From DTU019 sp050949825 (lineage in GTDB: Bacteria > Bacillota > Syntrophomonadia > Syntrophomonadales > Syntrophomonadaceae): a DNA stretch of 64,000 bases. Position 1 is the stretch's first letter, and the number at the start of each line of letters is the position of its first letter. The stretch covers positions 248,001 to 312,000 of the forward strand of contig JBMNGL010000007.1 in NCBI GenBank assembly GCA_050949825.1, given 5' to 3'. Of the stretch, positions 35,811 to 45,291 are shown one piece after another. Both the position numbers and the translations under genes were made by a program. A model generated the notes under the pieces. The model did no database searches. It worked only from the letters and a program-made list of their open reading frames with translations, and was not told where the DNA came from.

Positions 35811-36662
35811 CTAAAGTCCCGGCATTTTATACCTATGATCGACAGCACCGGTAGCGTAGGAGTCAGTGATAGAGCCGTCGCCATGCTCACCCATCAGTCC
35901 GCCGACATAGTCAACACCAGTGACAGCACCGATGGCGTTGGAGTTGGTGATCTTACCTTGATTCCATCCCACCAGGGTGCCGATGCCTTGGCCGGTAACA
36001 TCCGTATCCTCAAGTTTCACATTCTCGATTTCGGCAGTGTCCCCGGTAGCACCAAACAAACCTACGTAAGTATTACTCTGGTTAATAGTAAGGCTGCAGA
36101 TGGTTTTGCCGTTGCCGTCAAACGTACCGGTAAATGGAAAGTCCCCATCACCGATGGGCTCCCAACCCGGATCGGTATTATAAGGCGCAACGCCCAGATC
36201 GATATTTTCTGTCTGTTTGAAATGCCCATCGAGGTGATATCTCACATTGTTAAGCTGCTCGGCCGTTGCGACCTGATAGGGGTCTGCCTCAGTGCCGCTG
36301 CCGCCGGCGAAAAGTATATATTCAAATGTGGATACCGAACTATTATCCGTGCCATCCGTGGCATAAGCCTTTATGGTCATGTTAGTCTCTACTTCTATCG
36401 GATCGATATAAAGAGTACCGGTAGTTGTTGTTGGATCAGTGCCATCGGTCGTATAATAAACCGATGCTGCCACGCTTTTTGTTTTTAACTCAACATTTTG
36501 CGTTCCACCATAAGTTGCCGCTGGTGGTTCAGCGGTTGGTGCCTCTACTGCATAAGCCACTATGGAAGTAGTAAACAGAAATATCATGGCCAGCAGGAGG
36601 GCGCAAAAACTTCCCTTTCCTTTCAAAAAGCGGTTAATTCCATTGAATTTGTTAACAGTCAT
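35811..36662 (-). CDS. Secreted CHB_HEX_C / GLUG-motif protein, probably C-terminally truncated
   Basis: The 283-residue product has a signal peptide (FCALLLAMIFLFTTSIVAYA), a chitobiase C-terminal-type domain (VYYTTDGTDPT, IKAYATDGTDNSS), then a beta-helix start with GLUG-like repeats (YVGLFGATGDTAEIENVKLE; VGGLMGEHGDGSITDSYATG). Such repeats usually continue much longer with C-terminal anchor domains, but here the frame ends soon after in an unrelated RYKMPGL. Truncation next to the duplicated block (36739 onward) suggests rearrangement. Start ATG 36662 follows GGAGAGG. Confidence 0.75.
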   Translation of the reverse strand: MTVNKFNGINRFLKGKGSFCALLLAMIFLFTTSIVAYAVEAPTAEPPAATYGGTQNVELKTKSVAASVYYTTDGTDPTTTTGTLYIDPIEVETNMTIKAYATDGTDNSSVSTFEYILFAGGSGTEADPYQVATAEQLNNVRYHLDGHFKQTENIDLGVAPYNTDPGWEPIGDGDFPFTGTFDGNGKTICSLTINQSNTYVGLFGATGDTAEIENVKLEDTDVTGQGIGTLVGWNQGKITNSNAIGAVTGVDYVGGLMGEHGDGSITDSYATGAVDHRYKMPGL

Positions 36663-36738
36663 TCTCGCTTCCTCTCCTTTGTTTTTTACTTGGTTATGTA
36701 ATCAGGGTAACTTGACTGCAGCTTAACTCACCCCTCAA

Positions 36739-36975
36739 TCATCCCAATAAAACCACCTCCATCAGTTCATTGACGGTCAGGCGCAGCCGCCCATTGCCCC
36801 AGATGACATAATCGCCGTCGGTGGCGGCGGTTTTAAAGAATGTTTCGTTGGCAAGCTCAGCATATTTTATGGTGTGCAGCTTGCCGGAGAGGTCTACCGT
36901 TACTGTACTGCCGCTCTCCATTTCCATAAAAAGCCGGTAGTCCTTCATGGGCAGCACGGTTTTGATATAATTCAT
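36739..36975 (-). CDS. DUF2442 domain protein (copy B)
   Basis: Identical in protein sequence to 25538-25774 (78 residues), with the same AAAGGAGGCC ribosome site. It follows the LuxR-type regulator gene after a terminator, in the less-deleted copy of the duplicated block. Function is unknown. Confidence 0.75.
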   Translation of the reverse strand: MNYIKTVLPMKDYRLFMEMESGSTVTVDLSGKLHTIKYAELANETFFKTAATDGDYVIWGNGRLRLTVNELMEVVLLG

Positions 36976-37005
36976 ACACAGGCCTCCTTTTCCGCAGCAA
37001 ATAGA

Positions 37006-37046
37006 AAAATCCCATCCTATTAGATTAACTATTAGGATGGGATTTT
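37006..37046 (-). terminator. Terminator of the MalT-like regulator gene
   Basis: A 14-bp stem AAAATCCCATCCTA / TAGGATGGGATTTT. Leftward it runs into TTTTTCTATTT. It lies 55 bp beyond the regulator stop codon. It is the copy B counterpart of 25805-25844 with one extra T in the loop side. Confidence 0.75.
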
Positions 37047-37100
37047 GTTTTGCGCATCGTCCGAATGGACGATCTTAATGGACTATCTTTTGGGAATATT

Positions 37101-39605
37101 CTATTTTAGCTTTTCGGCCAGCCGGGCGCGGCGGTCGATTTGAAACTTTTGAAATATGGCGCGCAAATGTGCGCGCACTGTGCTTTCCGTTATCACCAGC
37201 CTATCCGCGATTTCGCTGTTGCGCAGCCCTTCGGCCGCCAGTTTGGCCACCTCATATTCCCGTTCAGTTAAGTCGGGAGGCAGCTCGCCTGAAAAAAAGG
37301 CTTCACGCAACGTGAACCAGCCTTGCGAGAAACGCTTCCTGACGGTCTTATACTCCTCCAAAAGGGCGGGATAATCACGCGCAATGATTTCGTCAACCAG
37401 ATCCCCCAGCAGCCCTGAATACGAGGCAAAGGGAGATACCAATCCATCAGGAAGAGCCTTTCGGGCAGCGTCTTCAACAAAGGCAGCGGCTTGGGCACGG
37501 TTGCCCAACGCCATATGGCTGATGGCCATAAGGAAACAAGCAAAGAGATCCCCATAGGGGCTCATTAGCCCCTCTGCCGGTCGTATGGCCTGTATCGTGC
37601 CTATAACCCGAGCAAATTCACCTTGATGCATAAGAAAGCGCAGGTGCACGAACAACCCGATTTGGGTCATAGCGGGCGACAGGCGACGCTCCGCAAAATT
37701 CGCATTTTGCAGCCAATCAGCGATACTCATATGATTTTGAAACTCATTTTGAAGAACGCCTCGAATAATATCCAGAAGCGACCGGATGACGAGCGTATCC
37801 TGCCGGTCGAAGGAGGCGGCACGTTCCATTGAGGCGATTGCGCGCTCCCAGCCGGCTGTATCCGCTTTATGCAGCGCAATGTGGGCCAGCAGTATGGCGG
37901 CGCCCAATAGAACCACACTTTGCTGCTTGCTTTCGGCAAGAAACGCTGCCTTGTAGGCAAGTATCTCCGCGTCGCTCAAGTTTCCCCGTTGATAGGCCAG
38001 TTCCGCGCGAAACAGTACGTCCGCACCGCTACCGTGGCCATTCGTAAGACGCGAGTAGATGGCAATGTATCGCTCCAGCGCTTCAGCCTCACGAGCTGCT
38101 TCGCCGGGTGCAGTGTAGAACTCAGTCAACGGGGAATAATTACCGAAGCACCACAGGGCGCTGGGAAGGATTACCTGTGAGCTGCGGTCTCCCAAAAGTA
38201 CGGCGGCCTCCCTCACAACGGCTGTCATCTTATCCAGGTGGGGGAAACTCCTGAAAGACGAAAGAAGCATCCACTCGCCGAGCAATTGCGAATCGGTGTT
38301 GCTATCAGAACGGTAGGGCAACACCTGACTACCTGTATCAAGCATTGTACGCAATTCGTCCATCAGCGCATCAAACTCATCGTTTATCCCTGAATTAAGA
38401 AGCGCCCAGGCGATTCGGAGCATGTTGAGGATTTGTTCCCTTTTCAGGTCTGACGGACAATTCTTAGCGATGTCGAGAGCCAGCTCCGCAAAGGGTGCAC
38501 CGTTGATGGTTTCAAAATTCAGGTGAGAGAGATCAAGCGAGAGCATCCGCTCATAATCTCGGATTTGCATGTAAAAACCCAGAGCCCTGGCAGTTTGGCC
38601 TTCGTCCCGGCAAAAATCCCCCGCCCGCAGCAGGCAGTCGCGTTCAAACGCGGGCCCGCGCTCCCCGCGCTTTTGAATAAGAAGTTCGGTTAGAATGCTA
38701 TGCAACTCATATTGTCGCTCGGCCAGGTCGTAGCGGATAAACGGGCTTTCCAGTGCGTCCCAGGCATATTCGGGCAGTGTATCGCAGCCAATGAGGAAAC
38801 AGGCCTGCTGTATGCTGACCATCTCAAACGGTGACAGACGCAAAAGAAAGGTTTGCTGCGCTTGGGTCAACCTATCCCACACTAAATGCTCCATAAGGGC
38901 CAGAATACCAGGTGTATCGGCGAATGTACCTGTTTCCAGGAAAGCACGGAGCTGCAAATAGATGGCGATGATCCAGCCTTCGGTGTAGCGCTCGACCTCC
39001 TCTGCATCCTCCGGGGTGATTTTTACATTGGCGAGAGCATAATAACGGCGAATATCTTCGGCGCTTAGCCGCAGGTCATCGGCGGTAATGTACAAAAAAT
39101 CCTGGCCCGCCATGAGGGCAAGCGCATTTCGTTTGAGCATTTGGGTTATGACGATGATATGCAGGCCTTTCCCGCCATGCTTGAGCAGGGCAATGAACAG
39201 GGCCGACGGCAAGGCGTCCTGCAAAAACTGAAAATTATCAATTACAAGATAGGCATCGTAGTTGCAATGGATAGAGCGCAGGGCTTCGGTTGCTTCACCG
39301 ATGGTGGCGGCGTTGGGCAGTCCTATTGCAAGGAGGCGATTACCCGCATGACTGTCTATCTTCTCGATCTCTCGGCACAGGCGACGAAAGGCCGCGGCGG
39401 GCTTTTCATCCATGGCGGTAAACCAATAGACGGGTGTGCCCTGGGCAAGCCCGTCCTGTAAAAAGTCGCGTATGGCTGTGGTCTTGCCGTAGCCGGACGG
39501 GGCTTCGACAATGGTGGTGGGCGCAAAACGCAGCGCCTGCAATTTATGTTTCAACTGATCGGAATAATAGTGCGGCTCGACCCTGCCGCTTTCTCTCAGT
39601 CCCAT
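37101..39605 (-). CDS. MalT-like (LAL) LuxR family transcriptional activator
   Basis: An 834-residue STAND-type regulator. The N-terminal NTPase has Walker A APSGYGKT (35-42) and a Walker B region AYLVIDNFQ. The long middle is helical and TPR-like, the site where MalT relatives sense inducer. The C-terminus is a LuxR HTH (LTEREYEVAKLAAEGLRNSE, ESTVRAHLRAIFQKFQIDRR). It starts at ATG 39605 behind GGGGAGGTAAC and is transcribed away from the YcdB-SLH gene only 102 bp off, so it probably activates that gene when it binds a ligand and ATP. The ligand is unknown. Confidence 0.92.
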   Translation of the reverse strand: MGLRESGRVEPHYYSDQLKHKLQALRFAPTTIVEAPSGYGKTTAIRDFLQDGLAQGTPVYWFTAMDEKPAAAFRRLCREIEKIDSHAGNRLLAIGLPNAATIGEATEALRSIHCNYDAYLVIDNFQFLQDALPSALFIALLKHGGKGLHIIVITQMLKRNALALMAGQDFLYITADDLRLSAEDIRRYYALANVKITPEDAEEVERYTEGWIIAIYLQLRAFLETGTFADTPGILALMEHLVWDRLTQAQQTFLLRLSPFEMVSIQQACFLIGCDTLPEYAWDALESPFIRYDLAERQYELHSILTELLIQKRGERGPAFERDCLLRAGDFCRDEGQTARALGFYMQIRDYERMLSLDLSHLNFETINGAPFAELALDIAKNCPSDLKREQILNMLRIAWALLNSGINDEFDALMDELRTMLDTGSQVLPYRSDSNTDSQLLGEWMLLSSFRSFPHLDKMTAVVREAAVLLGDRSSQVILPSALWCFGNYSPLTEFYTAPGEAAREAEALERYIAIYSRLTNGHGSGADVLFRAELAYQRGNLSDAEILAYKAAFLAESKQQSVVLLGAAILLAHIALHKADTAGWERAIASMERAASFDRQDTLVIRSLLDIIRGVLQNEFQNHMSIADWLQNANFAERRLSPAMTQIGLFVHLRFLMHQGEFARVIGTIQAIRPAEGLMSPYGDLFACFLMAISHMALGNRAQAAAFVEDAARKALPDGLVSPFASYSGLLGDLVDEIIARDYPALLEEYKTVRKRFSQGWFTLREAFFSGELPPDLTEREYEVAKLAAEGLRNSEIADRLVITESTVRAHLRAIFQKFQIDRRARLAEKLK

Positions 39606-39654
39606 TTTGTTACCTCCCCTTGTCAGTTTCCTTTCGGTAAGGCTCTCTTTGTAT

Positions 39655-39660
39655 TATAAT
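39655..39660 (+). promoter_or_regulatory. Possible -10 box for the YcdB-SLH gene (activator-type)
   Basis: A perfect TATAAT lies 48 bp before the ATG, but the -35 position (TTTCGG region) is poor. A poor -35 fits a promoter that needs the divergent MalT-like activator. No clear dyad binding site is visible. Confidence 0.35.
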
Positions 39661-39707
39661 TGCATTTAATAGATATTTATAAGAGGATACATAGGGGAGG
39701 GGATTTC

Positions 39708-41888
39708 ATGTCAAGGAGAATAGCGGCCTTGATCTGTTTGCTGGCATTTGCCTTTATGGTGCCCAGCCCGGTTCTCGCGGGTATAAACCTTGGATCTGCA
39801 ACGATTTCCATTATCGGCCCGCAAAACGGCATGAGTACCAGAGGGGACGGAATCATAGGCGGGGAAGAGGCCATCGCTATTTTTTCCCATGCTTTTCCCG
39901 ATTTGACCAGAGGAGAAAAATTAGAAGTGGAGCAGGAAGGTTGCTCCTTTGACGGCCGCCCGGTTTGGACTCTCAATTCGCCCCGAATCGGGTATAGACC
40001 CGGTTCCGAGAACCGTGTTTTAAGCGGCTCGATTGATGCGCTAAGCGGCAGGGTTTTAACTATGAATTATAACCCTCTGCCAGAATACTATCGGGATAAA
40101 CAGGTTAGTTTTACCAGGGATCAGGCACAGCAGAATGCATATGACTATTTGGCCTCAACACTTCCGGATTTAATGGGATCTTTGCAATTGGAACAGCAAA
40201 TTGCGCCTCAATATATTCCCAATAAGAGCATAAGCACTTATTATAGTTTCTCCTGGAAGCGGCTAGTGAACGGGGTAGCGGTTAACTGGGAGGGGGTTAT
40301 GGTGGGGGTGGATGCCTATACCGGTCTGATTACCCATTATAACTGTAATCTAAAGGATACTCAGGTATCCCCGGGGGAAATCAAGGTTTCCCGGGATGAA
40401 GCCATCGCCATGTTGTTAAATCAAGCCGGGATTTACCCCGCTTACAAATACTCGGCAAACGGGCAGATTATTCCGGTCTATGAATTGAATACGGACGCCA
40501 TATACGTCGATGCCCTTACGGGCAGATTCCTGGATAACCGGGGACAGGATCTTATTAAAGATCGGATTAAGGTTTATGACAGCGAATTCACCCCGCTGCT
40601 AAACGGGCCGGCTTTCAATGAACCTTTATTGACAGAAAAGGTTGACCCCCGGCAGGCTCAGGAAACTGCTCGCCAGTTTTTACTTGCGGCTGGTTTTACA
40701 GGTGAGATTGTAAGGAGCGGTGGAGGAGGGGGCAGTGGTCCCGGATATAAGGATGAACAATGGTTTTACAGCCCCAGGAACGATCAACTGGAAAAGGACT
40801 CCGGGTTCAGGGTGGAAATAGATGCCTACAGCGGCGCAGTTAGCGGATTTTATAAAAACGAAAGTCAGCCCGGAACAGGTAATTTGCTTGGCTTTCAGCA
40901 GGCCTTGCCAATAGCCTGGCAGGCCATAAAAAAATACAGCCCGGAGAAAGAAAAGTTTCTGGTGCTTAAGCCGCAGGCTAAGAGCGATTACGAGCCGGGT
41001 AAATACACCTTCACCTTTATCCGTTTGCTAAATGGCCTGCCTTTTGATCGGGATTATATTACCGTAACTGTAAACCGGCAAAATGGTGATGTGCTGAGTT
41101 ACCAGGTGAGATGGAGACCGGTTCAGTGCAGCGCATTAAAGCAGTTGCTGGATCAAAGCAGTGTTAAAACAATGCTGGCTCAGCAGTTAAATGTTGAACT
41201 GCGGCATATGTCCCCGCTCGATCGTAATTATCAAGAAACTGGAGAATCCAGATTGGTCTATTTGATTTCCTCCCCCAGGGTCGATGCGGTCAGCGGCGCC
41301 ATGATTTATGGAGGGAAGTCCGAGCCGGATACAGCTGACACCCGGGCGCCTTTTGCCCAGCACTGGTCGGCGCCGGCCTTATCCATGTTAAATGAAAACG
41401 GCCTGTTTACCGGTGCCGTTAATCCCGATGAGAACATTAGCAGGCGCGAAGCCTTAAAAACGGTGCTTGTTGCCACTAACCCGCGCGCCTACTACAGCTA
41501 TGCCCACGGTAAGGAAGTGCAATTTGACGATATTACCAAGGAAGACCCTGACCTGGAGAGCTTCGCCCTGGCAGCAAGCCGGGGAATTATTTCGGCCCAG
41601 GGGAGGTTTGATCCGGAGGGATACATACATCGTGAAGAATTGGCAGCCTGGGTGATCAAGGGCCTGGGTTACGATAATATCGCCCAGATAAAAAACCCTA
41701 TCACCACCCCGGTCAAAGATGCAGGCCGGATTAGTCCAGAACTGCAAAATTATGTAGGCCTTGCCTACGGTTTAGGCATAATAATCCCGGACGCCCAAAA
41801 CAACCTGCGTCCTGTGGACAAGGTAACCCGGGCGGAAATGGCGATCATGGCCGGCAGGATAGTGGCCCAAGCCGCTTCGGGGTATTAA
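39708..41888 (+). CDS. Secreted YcdB/PepSY-like protein with SLH domains
   Basis: The 726-residue protein has a signal peptide (RIAALICLLAFAFMVPSPVL), tandem YcdB/YcdC (PepSY-like) units (VDAYTGLITHY, VEIDAYSGAVSGFYKNE, RLLNGLPFDRDYITVTVN), and C-terminal SLH-like domains (AREALKTV and VTRAEMAIMAGRIVAQAA region) for anchoring to wall polymers. Related Firmicute proteins are thought to bind or inhibit proteases at the surface. ATG 39708 follows AGGGGAGGGG; the upstream 16 codons are rejected. It faces away from the MalT-like regulator. Confidence 0.85.
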   Translation: MSRRIAALICLLAFAFMVPSPVLAGINLGSATISIIGPQNGMSTRGDGIIGGEEAIAIFSHAFPDLTRGEKLEVEQEGCSFDGRPVWTLNSPRIGYRPGSENRVLSGSIDALSGRVLTMNYNPLPEYYRDKQVSFTRDQAQQNAYDYLASTLPDLMGSLQLEQQIAPQYIPNKSISTYYSFSWKRLVNGVAVNWEGVMVGVDAYTGLITHYNCNLKDTQVSPGEIKVSRDEAIAMLLNQAGIYPAYKYSANGQIIPVYELNTDAIYVDALTGRFLDNRGQDLIKDRIKVYDSEFTPLLNGPAFNEPLLTEKVDPRQAQETARQFLLAAGFTGEIVRSGGGGGSGPGYKDEQWFYSPRNDQLEKDSGFRVEIDAYSGAVSGFYKNESQPGTGNLLGFQQALPIAWQAIKKYSPEKEKFLVLKPQAKSDYEPGKYTFTFIRLLNGLPFDRDYITVTVNRQNGDVLSYQVRWRPVQCSALKQLLDQSSVKTMLAQQLNVELRHMSPLDRNYQETGESRLVYLISSPRVDAVSGAMIYGGKSEPDTADTRAPFAQHWSAPALSMLNENGLFTGAVNPDENISRREALKTVLVATNPRAYYSYAHGKEVQFDDITKEDPDLESFALAASRGIISAQGRFDPEGYIHREELAAWVIKGLGYDNIAQIKNPITTPVKDAGRISPELQNYVGLAYGLGIIIPDAQNNLRPVDKVTRAEMAIMAGRIVAQAASGY

Positions 41889-41947
41889 TCGAAAAAACTT
41901 GTCCTAGTTGCGATGCCCGCATATCCTCAGGAGATAGGCGTCTTATT

Positions 41948-41984
41948 GATAGCCTGCCGATATTGATTTGGTCGACAGGCTATC
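41948..41984 (+). terminator. Hairpin after the YcdB-SLH gene (copy B)
   Basis: GATAGCCTG pairs with CAGGCTATC, the same 37-base structure as at 26785-26821. It is conserved between the copies, but it lacks a T-run. Confidence 0.45.
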
Positions 41985-42075
41985 CGCTTGGGATGCAAGA
42001 TGCAAACTGCCAAAAGCAAATGCAAAGCATTTAAGCAATATGCAGGGCAACTATTGAACAAGAAGGAGTCCTTTG

Positions 42076-42969
42076 GTGAGTGTAATTAAATCTAACCTGT
42101 TGCTCCTGCTAGTCGCAGCTATTTGGGGGCTCGCTTTCGTAGCGCAAAAGGTGGGCATGGATTATGTGGGCCCCTTTACTTATAACGGGGTGCGTTTCCT
42201 ACTGGCCAATTTATCCTTGCTCCCGCTCTTATTTATTTTTCGCGACAAGGACCAACCCTTATCAAAAGGTCTTAAAAACACGGCCTTGCCGGGTTTAATT
42301 GCCGGTACGGTGCTGTTTATAGCCACATCTTTCCAGCAAGTGGGACTCGTTACCACCACCGCAGGCAAGGCGGCTTTCATAACTGGCCTGTACCTGGTCC
42401 TGGTGCCGGTATTGGGCATATTCCTGCGCTACAAGGTGGCCGGGGCGACCTGGATGGGATGTATTCTCGCCGTGACAGGACTCTACTTCCTGTGCATCAA
42501 GGAATCCATGTCTATTCAGTACGGGGACATGCTGGAACTTATCTCCGCGTTTTTTTGGGCATTTCATATTCTGGTCATCGGGCATTTCTCCCGCCGAGTC
42601 AACGTCGTGCAGTTGTCCTGGCTGCAGATTCTCACCTGTTCCATACTAAGTCTGGTAACGGCGGTATTCACCGAGACCATTGTCATCAGCAGCCTGGTGG
42701 CGGCAGCGGTGCCCATTGTTTATGGCGGGGTCTGCTCAGTGGGGATTGCCTATACCTTACAGATATTGGGGCAGAAACATGCCCCACCCGCCCATGCTGC
42801 TATAATACTGAGCATGGAAACCGTATTTGCGGCAATCGGAGGATTCGTGCTGATTGGAGAAAAAATGGGGGGGCAAGAGATATTTGGATGTGCTCTGATG
42901 CTGTCCGGCATGCTGGTTTCCCAACTGTTCAGCCTGCGCGTGGGAAAGGATGCAATGGTGGGCTCATAA
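42076..42969 (+). CDS. EamA/DMT superfamily transporter
   Basis: A 297-residue integral membrane protein with ten hydrophobic segments in two EamA halves. Typical features are LLLVAAIWGLAFVAQKVGMD at the N-terminus and the second-half end HAAIILSMETVFAAIGGFVL. Family members export amino acids or metabolites; the substrate here cannot be read. I chose GTG 42076, eight bases after AAGGAG; TTG 42073 is the alternative. It sits right after the duplicated block. Confidence 0.88.
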   Translation: MSVIKSNLLLLLVAAIWGLAFVAQKVGMDYVGPFTYNGVRFLLANLSLLPLLFIFRDKDQPLSKGLKNTALPGLIAGTVLFIATSFQQVGLVTTTAGKAAFITGLYLVLVPVLGIFLRYKVAGATWMGCILAVTGLYFLCIKESMSIQYGDMLELISAFFWAFHILVIGHFSRRVNVVQLSWLQILTCSILSLVTAVFTETIVISSLVAAAVPIVYGGVCSVGIAYTLQILGQKHAPPAHAAIILSMETVFAAIGGFVLIGEKMGGQEIFGCALMLSGMLVSQLFSLRVGKDAMVGS

Positions 42970-43336
42970 TACCAACTACAATGCGCGTTGCCCCAATAAT
43001 GCAAAATATTGGGGCAACTCAGGCCATGTGCTAATCGGCGTGATGGCACAGATTCAAAACATCGTATTCTTTCATTTATCTTAAACACACTCGCTTTAAA
43101 GCCGAAGTATACATATAAACAGGTGATGATTTTCTCCTGTTATGGTTCACAATTTCATACCGACAACTCTGCACCGAATCATTGTGCGCAAGGCGACTAT
43201 CAAAAACTATGTGCTTATTTATAAGGTTCACGAAGATACTAAGGCGGTTATCATTCATCGCTTTTTCTATATTGCACAGGACTATGTAAAACTGATATGA
43301 GGCGGGACAGGTCCCCTGTCCCACCGGGCAGCGCTT
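42970..43336. other. Intergenic interval with a terminator-like hairpin
   Basis: There is no convincing gene. GGGACAGG/CCTGTCCC with a TCC loop lies at 43304-43322 between the convergent transporter and peptidase genes and may end either transcript. Confidence 0.5.
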
Positions 43337-44539
43337 TTATGGTTCTACCCTGACAATTTCCCGCGGTGGCGAACACAGGTAGCGGGCTCCCTTTTCCCCG
43401 TCAATGACCAGGTCATCCTCTATCCCCACTGCACCTTCGCCGGGGAAAACAAATTTCGGTTCGATGGCTATAGTCATGCCCGGCTGCAGAACTTCCCTGG
43501 CTCCCAGGGCGATTATGGGAAGTTCATCGAGTTCCAAACCTATACCATGCCCGATAAAGCGAACCCGGGTTGAGCCGAAACCCATGAAGTTCTCGGCGAA
43601 AGGGGTTTCCTTTTCGACCCATGCCAGGATTTCATCATAGACTTCCCCGGCGGTCCGTCCCGGAACAAGGGCTTGACGGATTCGTTCTTCAACCACCACC
43701 GCGGTTTCATAAGCATCCTGGAACTTTGCGGGGAGATCCCCGATAACCAGCATTCGTGTCACGTCGGCATGATAGCCATTGAAAACAAGCGCAAAATCCA
43801 TGACAATCGCCTCACCAATTTGTATTGGTGTACGCGAAGGCCCCATGGGATGCGCGCAGGAAGGTCCAAGCCCGCCGATGGGACCATCAAAATAAGTCGG
43901 GATGGCAGCCCGTGCACCCGCCGTAACCCCTCCAAAATGAAGCTCTCCGCCAAAGCTCCTTAAACGAATCATGGGTTCGTGACCGAGCATGCGCGCCTTA
44001 ACCTCAAGATGGCTTTCCAGCTCTACTTCAGTCATAGCGGGGCGTAGTAACGTGGATACATTCTCTAGCAATTCCAAATAAATCTCGCCGGCTTTTTCAA
44101 TCTGGTTTAATTCCCATTCGGATTTGACAGCTCTGAGAAGGCGAAGAGCATAGGAAATGTCAACTAATTTAGTATCGGCAAATGCTTTTCGGTATCGTTC
44201 AAAGCATACTACCGGCAGGACATCATATTCTAACCCCAGAATTTTCGGTACGGGGTGTCCGGCAGCGCCAATAAGGTGAGGCAGCTTCGATATGCCGGTA
44301 AGCGGTATGATCTCCCAGGGACATTCCGCCCGGGCGCGTGCTAAATCCCGGTAAGCGAGAATTACAGGTTTTCCTGCGCTCGGTATATAGACATGCAGGT
44401 CTTGTGCCGTTCCCGTAAAATACATGGTGTCAACGCGTTGTACGAGAAGTGCTCCATCAATATCTTGGTTGCGTAGAATTTCCTGAAAATTATCCAGTCT
44501 CTTTTGTAATTCATCTACCGGGATTAGCTGTTTAATCAT
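43337..44539 (-). CDS. M24 family metallopeptidase (Xaa-Pro aminopeptidase-like)
   Basis: The 400-residue protein has a creatinase-type N-domain and a pita-bread M24 domain. All five metal ligands are present: Asp248 (VMDFALV), Asp259 (HADVTR), His331 (GHGIGLELDE), Glu360 (AIEPKF) and Glu374 (GIEDDL). It is cytoplasmic and probably removes the N-terminal residue before proline or cleaves a related dipeptide. Start ATG 44539 has AAGGAG upstream. Confidence 0.92.
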   Translation of the reverse strand: MIKQLIPVDELQKRLDNFQEILRNQDIDGALLVQRVDTMYFTGTAQDLHVYIPSAGKPVILAYRDLARARAECPWEIIPLTGISKLPHLIGAAGHPVPKILGLEYDVLPVVCFERYRKAFADTKLVDISYALRLLRAVKSEWELNQIEKAGEIYLELLENVSTLLRPAMTEVELESHLEVKARMLGHEPMIRLRSFGGELHFGGVTAGARAAIPTYFDGPIGGLGPSCAHPMGPSRTPIQIGEAIVMDFALVFNGYHADVTRMLVIGDLPAKFQDAYETAVVVEERIRQALVPGRTAGEVYDEILAWVEKETPFAENFMGFGSTRVRFIGHGIGLELDELPIIALGAREVLQPGMTIAIEPKFVFPGEGAVGIEDDLVIDGEKGARYLCSPPREIVRVEP

Positions 44540-45017
44540 CTTGTACTCCTTATCGCTATTTTTTCTTTCTCTTTGTTTGAGTCAATTTAGTCCGGCTTAA
44601 TTGGGTAATGGAAAGATTATCCACGACTGAAAAAATCAACTCCCTATAATGATATCATCAGGAAAACTTTTAGTTAACAGATTTTGTAGTAATGTGTAGA
44701 ACAACAGAATAATATCGCTGATGGTGTTGCCGTTTAGAGTGGCCGCGGATGCCTCTCGGTTAGGATGGCCGCAGAGGGTGAGGCGTCGGGAACACCACGG
44801 TACCCAGAATCGATTTGGATTCGCCATAGGGAAGATTGCCGGCAATGAAGTAATGGTCATTATCCATGTTGACTCCGGTGCTTACGCTGGCGATGCAAAC
44901 ATCGCCAGTGGTGAACAAGATGGTTTGTCAATCGCATAGACAGCGCTGCTTCAACAAAGCTTATGGCAGAAATCCATTATTAGCTTCGGGTAACCCTCTT
45001 AATATTAGGCGGCGTAG
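44540..45017. other. Interval with decayed coding remnants
   Basis: No intact gene. Leftward reading near 44880-44760 gives protein-like HYFIAGNLPYGESKSILGTV that soon breaks frame, and a further stretch near 44740-44640. A hairpin CTGGCGAT/ATCGCCAG lies at about 44888-44910. These look like fragments of a lost gene that I cannot identify. Confidence 0.4.
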
Positions 45018-45243
45018 GAAACCCTGGAATATTTAAAAAAAGGTGGGCGCATCGGCGCATCTGGTTCCTGCCAATAAACTGATACTGGGCATTTCCGCCC
45101 CCAGCGAGAATGCTGAAAGCATCGCCGCCAAGGTGGGGATTGCCAAACGCTATAATCTCAATGGTGTTGCCCTGTGGAGATTGGGTCTAATTAATGACGG
45201 GATGTGGCAGACATTAAGGGATAGCCTCATCGCCAAGCGCTAA
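45018..45243 (+). pseudogene. Chimeric remnant: DegV fragment joined to GH18 C-terminus
   Basis: Bases 45018-45056 match 11065-11103 inside the DegV gene at about 37 of 39 positions. From 45058 to 45243 the sequence matches the last 187 bp of the GH18 gene (18420-18606), reading LVPANKLILGISAPSENAES to NDGMWQTLRDSLIAKR. The joint lies in GCGCATCGGC/GCATCTGG, a short shared word. It has no start signal and is a recombination scar. Confidence 0.85.
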
Positions 45244-45291
45244 CCGAGAACTTCTTAAATGAGGCGGGGAGTTGGCAGAAAACCTTTGGAT

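Noticed and set aside
35835..36488. 217-codon rightward frame opposite the GLUG protein
   Set aside because: The leftward frame has a signal peptide, ribosome site and recognisable domains; the rightward frame has none.
42459..43034. 191-codon frame inside the EamA gene
   Set aside because: It overlaps a clear ten-helix transporter in another frame and has no start signal or membrane pattern.
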